From Candidatus Thorarchaeota archaeon (GTDB taxonomy: Archaea; Asgardarchaeota; Thorarchaeia; Thorarchaeales; Thorarchaeaceae), in assembly GCA_003345545.1 (NCBI GenBank), contig PRDH01000028.1, positions 1 to 60,277 of the forward strand: a stretch of DNA of 60,277 nucleotides, read 5' to 3'. Each line of letters starts with the position of its first letter. The first letter of the stretch is position 1. The translations under genes were made by a program, and so were the position numbers. Below the pieces are notes generated by a model. The model saw only the letters and a list, made by a program, of their open reading frames with translations, had not been told where the DNA came from and searched no databases. Positions 54,603 to 60,277 of this stretch are shown in pieces.

Positions 54603-56411
54603 ATGGGCAAGGTCAGAGCTCTGACCAAGGACCTTGTGTCCCTGATCTCAGCTGGCGAGGTCATTGAGAATCCAGCCTCGATTGCGAAGGAGCTGATAGA
54701 GAACTCACTTGATGCAGAAGCAGATATGATTGAGGTTGTGATAGAGGAGGGAGGTATCAGAAAAATCGCGGTTTCAGATAATGGAAGCGGTATTCTCAAG
54801 GATGACTGCAAGATCTGCCTCCAGCGCTATTCGACAAGCAAGATCAGAACAAAGGAGGACCTTGAAGAGATTGCCACCTATGGCTTCAGGGGCGAAGCTC
54901 TGGCGAGCATTGCGTCCGTTGCCGATATTAGAATTACAACCCAGACCGCCGAAGAGAAAACGGGAACATTTGTCGTATCCAAGGTTGGAACTAAGCCAAC
55001 ATACCATGAGGTATCAAGACCAAGGGGAACCACTGTTGAAGTTGGAGAGCTATTCAAGAATGTGGCAGCAAGGAGAAAGCATCTCGCAGATGCAAAGACA
55101 GAGTCACAGAGAATTCAAGAAGCTATCATGAAACATGCAGCTATTCGTCCAGATGTCGGATTCCGACTCGTAAGAGATGGAAAGGCCATCATCGAATGTC
55201 CTCCTGCCCAGAATGCCAGTAACAGGATTGCGATGTTGTGGGGTCACGAGATTGCCAAGGCACTCGTTGATGTCGACTATTCAATGAACGAATTGCGTAT
55301 CTCGGGATTTGTTGCCCGGTCCCCCGTTTCACGAGGCAACAGGTCTCGAGAGTATTTCTCAGTAGTCAAGAGACCCATATCTGACGAAAAACTGAGCCAT
55401 GCTGTAGAGTCCGCATTTTCCACGACTTTGATGAAGGGCCAGTTTCCCATTTGTGCGCTGGATATCACAATGAATCTCTCAAGGGTAGATGTCAATGTGC
55501 ACCCAACAAAGAGAGAAGTAAAGATTCTCGATATGGACCAGGTCTGCGCAGCAGTCAGGAAGGCAACGCTCATTGCCCTGGGAAAGGGGGATTCAAAGGA
55601 AGAGTCCCCAACTCTTGAGGCGGCGTTTGGCGAACCTGTTGAGAGCAGCAGCGATAGCGGTGTGGCTGTAATCTCTCATGATACGATGAAACCCGTGAAT
55701 CAGCTGGCCCCGATTTCAATGGTCGAGCAGAGATTGCTTGGGACTTTGAATGAAGGCATGCGGGAATCAGCCGATGTCGCCTTTCTCGGAGGAGTCTTCA
55801 GAATCATTGGACAGATTCACAATCTCTACATCCTGCTCGAGTTCGATGACGGGCTCTTGATTGTTGATCAGCATGCAGCTCATGAGAGGATACTGTATGA
55901 GCGACTGCGAAAGGATGTGAATGATGGAACTGTAGCTGTGCAGGAGCTTCTCCAGCCTTTTGTTTTGAACCTGAATCAGAAGGATGCAGAGCAAATCCTA
56001 CAGATTGCAAACATCATGAATGAGATTGGCTACACAATTAGCAGCTTCGGTGGAAACGATATTGCTGTTTCTACGCTTCCAGAGATATTCGGCAGAATAG
56101 CCTCAGAAAAGGAGCTCATGTCCCTACTTGATAGGATCATTGATCTTGGAAAGCATCAGGCTCGTGAAACGTTCTTAGATGACTTAGTAAAGCTCACGGC
56201 CTGTCATTCCGCTGTACGTGCGGGTCAACCACTAGACGTAGAACAGATGAGAAACATACTTCTTGACCTAACCAAAACGAAGAACAAGTACAACTGCTGT
56301 CATGGCAGGCCTTCCATGCTCAAGATAATGAAAGAAGACATCGATCGCAGCGTAGGAAGGATGGGGCCTGAAGCAATCAAGAGATTCAGAGCAAGACAAG
56401 GACTGAAGTAG
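54603..56411 (+). CDS. mutL: DNA mismatch repair protein MutL with endonuclease motif
   Basis: A 602-residue protein. The N-terminal GHKL ATPase has ELIENSLDAEAD, DNGSGI and YGFRGEALASI. The HPTKREVKI segment ends the transducer domain. The C-terminal part carries the metal-binding endonuclease motif DQHA-x2-E-x4-E (near residue 421), ACHSAVRAG and CCHGRPSM. This is the nicking type found in organisms without MutH. GAGGTG six bases before ATG 54603 supports the start. It pairs with MutS at 42147. Confidence 0.97.
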   Translation: MGKVRALTKDLVSLISAGEVIENPASIAKELIENSLDAEADMIEVVIEEGGIRKIAVSDNGSGILKDDCKICLQRYSTSKIRTKEDLEEIATYGFRGEALASIASVADIRITTQTAEEKTGTFVVSKVGTKPTYHEVSRPRGTTVEVGELFKNVAARRKHLADAKTESQRIQEAIMKHAAIRPDVGFRLVRDGKAIIECPPAQNASNRIAMLWGHEIAKALVDVDYSMNELRISGFVARSPVSRGNRSREYFSVVKRPISDEKLSHAVESAFSTTLMKGQFPICALDITMNLSRVDVNVHPTKREVKILDMDQVCAAVRKATLIALGKGDSKEESPTLEAAFGEPVESSSDSGVAVISHDTMKPVNQLAPISMVEQRLLGTLNEGMRESADVAFLGGVFRIIGQIHNLYILLEFDDGLLIVDQHAAHERILYERLRKDVNDGTVAVQELLQPFVLNLNQKDAEQILQIANIMNEIGYTISSFGGNDIAVSTLPEIFGRIASEKELMSLLDRIIDLGKHQARETFLDDLVKLTACHSAVRAGQPLDVEQMRNILLDLTKTKNKYNCCHGRPSMLKIMKEDIDRSVGRMGPEAIKRFRARQGLK

Positions 56412-56415
56412 TATC

Positions 56416-56628
56416 TCATCTCTGCCCACTCGGTATCCAACCCTGATGAAGTGTCCAGGAGATGATGAGCCAGACAGTCAATAATATCCAACTCATAGGG
56501 AGCTGCACAGACTGATAAGGGAGTCTGACTATATGAAATGTGGCAGTCGATGAGGCTAACAATACTATCAGAGCCTTTGCGATGATGAAACGGTGAGCAG
56601 CTGAGACTTGCCACTCTGATTCTCCCAC
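56416..56628 (-). CDS. Possible small two-helix membrane protein
   Basis: A 70-residue minus-strand frame starting at GTG 56628 with AGGG about six bases upstream. It has two hydrophobic stretches (about residues 13-34 and 44-59) and lies in a gap of almost 400 bases otherwise without genes, convergent with mutL and divergent from the gene at 56823. Nothing similar is known to me. It could be a chance frame. Confidence 0.35.
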   Translation of the reverse strand: MGESEWQVSAAHRFIIAKALIVLLASSTATFHIVRLPYQSVQLPMSWILLTVWLIISWTLHQGWIPSGQR

Positions 56629-56822
56629 GAATTGCCCTTGTGAATGTGCATATCCGGCATTGTGATTGGGATATCACGCGGTACCATCAAAGTAGTGCTT
56701 AGGAGTACATCAGGAATAAAAAGCGAAGACTTTTACTAGGATTTGTTGATAGATGTTCAGGCTAAAGAAACACTTGCGTTAACAAGACCAGTGGACATGC
56801 CGGGATGCAGGATGGAATTCCG

Positions 56823-57227
56823 ATGAGCACGACGTGGTTCATTGCCAAAGAGTACCTTAAGAGACGAGAGATTGATTTTGAAGAACATGGACGCAAGACA
56901 TTCAGCGTTCGCCCAGAGAGGCATATAGAAACAAAGGTCATCGAGGTCTTTCCCGGCAAGGACTGGATTACCCTAACGACTCGACTGATGGACCTCGAGA
57001 ACCTGTCAGCCAAGGGAAAAGAGAACGTCTATGAGAAATTACTGAGAGCAAATGCTACTCTTGTAGAAGTGAACTTTGGAATTGACAAGAAGAACTGCCT
57101 AATGCTAAGAAGTGCAGTGCCGGTGACAGGTATCTCATATGATCTTTTCAGCTGCATTTATGATGCACACATCACAGCCACCAAATTCTTCTTTGAGAAG
57201 ATGAAGGACGAACTGCTCAGAGAGTGA
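56823..57227 (+). CDS. CesT/YbjN-like small protein
   Basis: A protein of about 134 residues in an alpha/beta layout that suggests the YbjN/type III chaperone-like fold: an initial helix (WFIAKEYLKRREIDF), several strands (ITLTTRL, TLVEVNFGI, CLMLRSAVPV) and a final long helix. Such proteins bind other proteins and are common in many archaea; the function is unknown. The ATG at 56823 has AGGA about nine bases upstream; ATG 56805 is also possible. No operon partner. Confidence 0.6.
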   Translation: MSTTWFIAKEYLKRREIDFEEHGRKTFSVRPERHIETKVIEVFPGKDWITLTTRLMDLENLSAKGKENVYEKLLRANATLVEVNFGIDKKNCLMLRSAVPVTGISYDLFSCIYDAHITATKFFFEKMKDELLRE

Positions 57228-57261
57228 GCAAGACCTCATCCTCTCTCTTATCGATCTTGAA

Positions 57262-57296
57262 GACAAAAAAGGAGGGAAGCGGATCCAAGATCCGCT
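57262..57296 (-). terminator. Hairpin terminator of the large surface protein
   Basis: On the minus strand just after the stop at 57307, AGCGGATC and GATCCGCT form a perfect 8-base stem with a three-base loop, followed after seven bases by TTTTTT. This is an intrinsic-type transcription end. Confidence 0.6.
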
Positions 57297-57306
57297 CAGA
57301 ATAGTT

Positions 57307-60277
57307 CTAGCTGCGCTTCCTCAGAGCAACAAGGATAATGACTACGACTAAGAGGCTGCCAATGGCCGCGATGATCAGAAACATTGAGTCTCCGAGGATT
57401 GTGCCGGTTCCTGTGCCCGTTGTCGTGGTTGCTGTTGTGGTCGTTGTGGTCACTAGAGGTTCCATGACTGTGTACGAGAACTCACTGGATATCGCCTCAT
57501 TACCCAGACTATCCATGGCCACTAGTCTGTACGTAACGTTCGTACCATCAGCTTGTGCAGGGATGGTGCCAGACCACGTGTTTCCATCTGCTGCCATTGT
57601 TGCATTTGTCCAAGCTCCAGTGCCGATCTTGTACTGGAGGGTGACATAGTCAGTACCAGACGGATCAATAACGGTTGCAGAGATGGTCACAGTATCAGTG
57701 GGACTTGGACTCGCAGGATCGTGTGCAATCATTGACATTGATGGGCCGTACGTATCAGGCAACCCACCGCTGTAGAAGGTGAACAGATTCACTGCGCTCT
57801 CGAGGAAGTTGTCATCGACATCGGTGACTGTAATCCAGAAACTGACTGTGGTCGAAGGTGCGTGATTGGGTATTGCTCCTTCGTAGTAGCCAGCGTCGAG
57901 GGTCATGGTCACATTGAAGTAGCCTGACGCATTGGAGTATGTCAGGATGACCTGATCAATGCCAGACCCGCCTGTGTCAGCAACCTGAGTCGATATGACG
58001 GCGACTTCATTCCCATATCCGTCAGTGCTGTTGTCCCATGTCAGAGTGGTGATAGTAGGAGCAATGTTATCTCTGAATGGGAATGCTCTTGGCGCTGTAA
58101 CCCCAACGTTTCCTGCATTATCGCTTGCAATGATCTGATAGTTGAAAGTGTACCGGCCATCTTGAGTTCGTGGGATATTCACTACCCAACGGCCAAGCCC
58201 CTCAATGTAGGTCATGCTATAGTTCTCATTGTTATCAATGTCGTGGACCTTCACACCAGCCAACTCTGAACCGCCGCTATCCGTGACCATGGCCTCAATG
58301 TGGGCATTATCTACTCCGGTTACCTTGAGAGGTACATGAGTGACTGTGCCAATAGCTGGCGCGACAGTATCAGTAGTGCCATGCGATATGTAGCCCACAA
58401 ACACGGGGTCTACCGTCACGGCCCAGCCATCCCACCACTTGAAACCAATCAGGGTGTAAAACTGCTCAGAGGTGACAGAAAATGATGTCGCAGTACCTCC
58501 ACTCCCAGACACGTAGATGGCACTGACCGCAGACAGCGGGACAGTCTGCGCGTCCACTGTGCAACTCTGAGATGCATTCTTTGACCAAGAATAAGGAGCA
58601 CCACCGAGGCTCATCATTGCGACACTACTGATACCTGATGTTATCGTGAAATTGCTAGATGCACTTGCCACTTCGTTGTCGAGGATCTGGCCGTAGTCGC
58701 CGATATACGTGGCAACTGCGCCGCCGCCTCCACCGCCCGATGCTATTGAGAGATCGCTGTAGAAGGATACAGCCAGACTCATGTTTTCGAGAACATCAGT
58801 TCCACCAGGCGTATCAGGATCCCACTGACCTACGCCAATATCGAACTTCACCTCTGCAATGTTTGAACCAGTCTCATTCACAATTCCTGTGAAGTGCACA
58901 GCAAGAGAGAACTCGTCCACTGAACACTCTGTGGGGCGTTCGTTGAAGTTGGCAAAGTCGGATCCATAATACTGACCAACATACCAATCCCAGTATGAGA
59001 ATGCTCCGAACGGGTACACGATACCCGTGACGTTCTCAAAGGTCACTCCGAAATCAACTGTTTCATTGACGCCGAGGTAAATCGAGTCAGTCGCGTTGTA
59101 GTTGCCAAAAGCCTCGCCAGGAGTGACGAAACTCACTGATTCTACATCGACAGGCATCCAGTAGTGAGTCATCTCAGAGCCGCTTAGGCTTTCCACTGAC
59201 ACATTCATAAAGTTGTCATTATTCTCATCCTGCCAAGCAAACATTCCTGCGTATTGGTAGGCCAGACGGATGTCCATCAGTTCGCTGTATGTGCCATTGC
59301 TGATCTCAGTGCTGTAGTGCTCATCAAGCTCCCACCACAACCAGCTCCATTCTCGAGAATTGCCGACCGCCCATTCCCATCCCTCCTCAATCGCCTTTTG
59401 GATTAGGTCATCGGAGGTGAAGTTCTGGGCAAGCCAAGCAATGCCCCAATAGCCTGGTCGAGAATTGCCCCATTCATCAAGGAGCGTTTCTTTGACCACA
59501 TCTAGTTGTGCAGGTGTGAGGGTTTTGCCTGATGACGCCTTGGTCCAGATGTAACTGTCTTGCCATGATGATGTCCAATTGAAGGTGACCATGCCCGTGA
59601 AGGAGTGCATACTGAACTCGTCAGCCCACGTGCTGTTATCAGGATCCCAGAGGATTGTAACATCCAGATACTCGTGAGTCACGTTATACCAGTCAGTTGA
59701 TGAGTGGAATTCCCTAACGAAGTACTGGTCATCTGTCGTGTCTAGGTTTCCATCCAGGTCGAGTGCGCCGGTATCAGGTTCGACAGTCCAAAGGTCAATA
59801 CCCCATAGACCAGATTTCGGAGCACCGGTCACGATTCTGTCCTGTTCACGGATGATGGACACAGGCAGTGGGGCATAGTCAAGCTTCTGAGAGTAGCCCT
59901 CGAAGCGATATGCCTTGTAGATCATGTCAGACATTCCACTGATATTATACACTGCTCCGCCATACGTGAAGTTCCATGATGGAAAGTTGTAACGGTAACT
60001 CTCTGGCGTATAGGATAGTGGGATAATCTCATACTTTGTTCCATTCATTGCCTGAAGGAAGAAGTAGTACTCTCCCCACACGCTGGTTTCCTCATGGACT
60101 TCCTCAAACCACATCGAACCGTCCCATCTCCAATCCGATACATTGTATCGTGTGACGGGAACTGACGCTGCCTGGAACCAGAAGGACCCAGTATCCAAGG
60201 TTCCTGTGACATTCTCAATCATGATGACCTGAGAGGAGAACTCATCCCATCCATGCCACCACTGATAGTGACCATAT
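57307..60277 (-). CDS. Large surface protein with Ig-like domains, Thr-rich stalk and C-terminal anchor (5' end cut off)
   Basis: The frame is open to the right edge: upstream of the Met at 60222 another 18 codons run without a stop, so about 990 residues are visible and the N-terminus is missing. The first two thirds are Trp/Tyr-rich, with many N-x-S/T sites and a Gly-rich patch (SGGGGGGAV). Three Ig-like domains follow, recognisable by repeats such as VTDSGGSE, VADTGGSG and VIDPSGTD near their starts. A Thr stretch of nearly 20 residues, a membrane helix (MFLIIAAIGSLLVVVIILVAL) and RKRS end the protein. This is the layout of a glycosylated archaeal surface protein on a stalk. Confidence 0.8.
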   Translation of the reverse strand, partial: YGHYQWWHGWDEFSSQVIMIENVTGTLDTGSFWFQAASVPVTRYNVSDWRWDGSMWFEEVHEETSVWGEYYFFLQAMNGTKYEIIPLSYTPESYRYNFPSWNFTYGGAVYNISGMSDMIYKAYRFEGYSQKLDYAPLPVSIIREQDRIVTGAPKSGLWGIDLWTVEPDTGALDLDGNLDTTDDQYFVREFHSSTDWYNVTHEYLDVTILWDPDNSTWADEFSMHSFTGMVTFNWTSSWQDSYIWTKASSGKTLTPAQLDVVKETLLDEWGNSRPGYWGIAWLAQNFTSDDLIQKAIEEGWEWAVGNSREWSWLWWELDEHYSTEISNGTYSELMDIRLAYQYAGMFAWQDENNDNFMNVSVESLSGSEMTHYWMPVDVESVSFVTPGEAFGNYNATDSIYLGVNETVDFGVTFENVTGIVYPFGAFSYWDWYVGQYYGSDFANFNERPTECSVDEFSLAVHFTGIVNETGSNIAEVKFDIGVGQWDPDTPGGTDVLENMSLAVSFYSDLSIASGGGGGGAVATYIGDYGQILDNEVASASSNFTITSGISSVAMMSLGGAPYSWSKNASQSCTVDAQTVPLSAVSAIYVSGSGGTATSFSVTSEQFYTLIGFKWWDGWAVTVDPVFVGYISHGTTDTVAPAIGTVTHVPLKVTGVDNAHIEAMVTDSGGSELAGVKVHDIDNNENYSMTYIEGLGRWVVNIPRTQDGRYTFNYQIIASDNAGNVGVTAPRAFPFRDNIAPTITTLTWDNSTDGYGNEVAVISTQVADTGGSGIDQVILTYSNASGYFNVTMTLDAGYYEGAIPNHAPSTTVSFWITVTDVDDNFLESAVNLFTFYSGGLPDTYGPSMSMIAHDPASPSPTDTVTISATVIDPSGTDYVTLQYKIGTGAWTNATMAADGNTWSGTIPAQADGTNVTYRLVAMDSLGNEAISSEFSYTVMEPLVTTTTTTATTTTGTGTGTILGDSMFLIIAAIGSLLVVVIILVALRKRS

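Noticed and set aside
57400..57465. Short-period repeat that might be a microsatellite
   Set aside because: It is the codon run of a threonine-rich stalk in the surface protein, a normal feature of this protein class.
1..60277. tRNA, rRNA, CRISPR arrays, insertion sequences and attachment sites
   Set aside because: No cloverleaf-like block, regularly spaced repeat, transposase or integrase was seen on either strand; weak or degenerate cases could be missed by eye.

Overview
The window looks like part of a chromosome from an uncultured Asgard archaeon, probably of the Thorarchaeota type. This is an inference from gene content, not from a database match. The pointers are a Rab/Ras-like small GTPase, archaeal enzymes (2-phosphoglycerate kinase, ADP-forming acyl-CoA synthetase alpha subunit, geranylgeranyl reductase family, RPA-like OB-fold protein), TATA-type promoters with short leaders, starts preceded by GGAGG/GGTGAT-type ribosome sites, and several large cell-surface proteins rich in N-x-S/T sites. 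I saw no tRNA, rRNA, CRISPR array, insertion sequence or prophage.

Layout. 1-7,000: a cut-off membrane gene and its full-length paralogue, an orphan family 5 solute-binding protein, a Nudix hydrolase facing a macro-domain gene and a degenerate macro-like gene across a perfect palindrome, and a CoA-disulfide-reductase-like flavoprotein. 7,000-14,400: two convergent surface proteins. 14,400-19,800: response regulator, aminotransferase, OB-fold protein, 2-phosphoglycerate kinase, acyl-CoA synthetase alpha subunit and the small GTPase. 19,800-35,800: the respiratory region. 35,800-41,100: PPOX-type flavin proteins, a MenA-like prenyltransferase, a polyprenyl synthase and a geranylgeranyl reductase-like protein. 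41,100-57,300: MutS, MFS and DoxX-like membrane proteins, a second polyprenyl synthase, a regulator with an ABC exporter, two pentose-phosphate enzymes, an amidohydrolase, MutL and a CesT/YbjN-like protein. 57,300-end: a large cut-off surface protein closed by a hairpin terminator.

The main discovery candidate is at 19,836-35,797. A tightly coupled minus-strand operon reads NuoA-J-K-C-D-H-I-M'-L-M-N. It has two M-type antiporter-like subunits and no NuoE, F or G. NuoB is not in it. Just upstream, NuoB is fused in frame behind a complete GlcD/D-lactate-dehydrogenase-type flavoprotein (32,422-34,362). The fusion gene is divergent from a GlcF/HdrD-type iron-sulfur protein with two ferredoxin clusters and two complete CCG modules (34,571-35,797). 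This suggests a complex I in which a 2-hydroxyacid dehydrogenase replaces the NADH module. Several residues normally conserved for quinone binding and proton coupling in NuoA, D, H and K are changed, so the acceptor and mechanism may also differ. The nearby MenA, polyprenyl synthase and reductase genes could supply a (partly saturated) menaquinone, but that link is inferred from position only.
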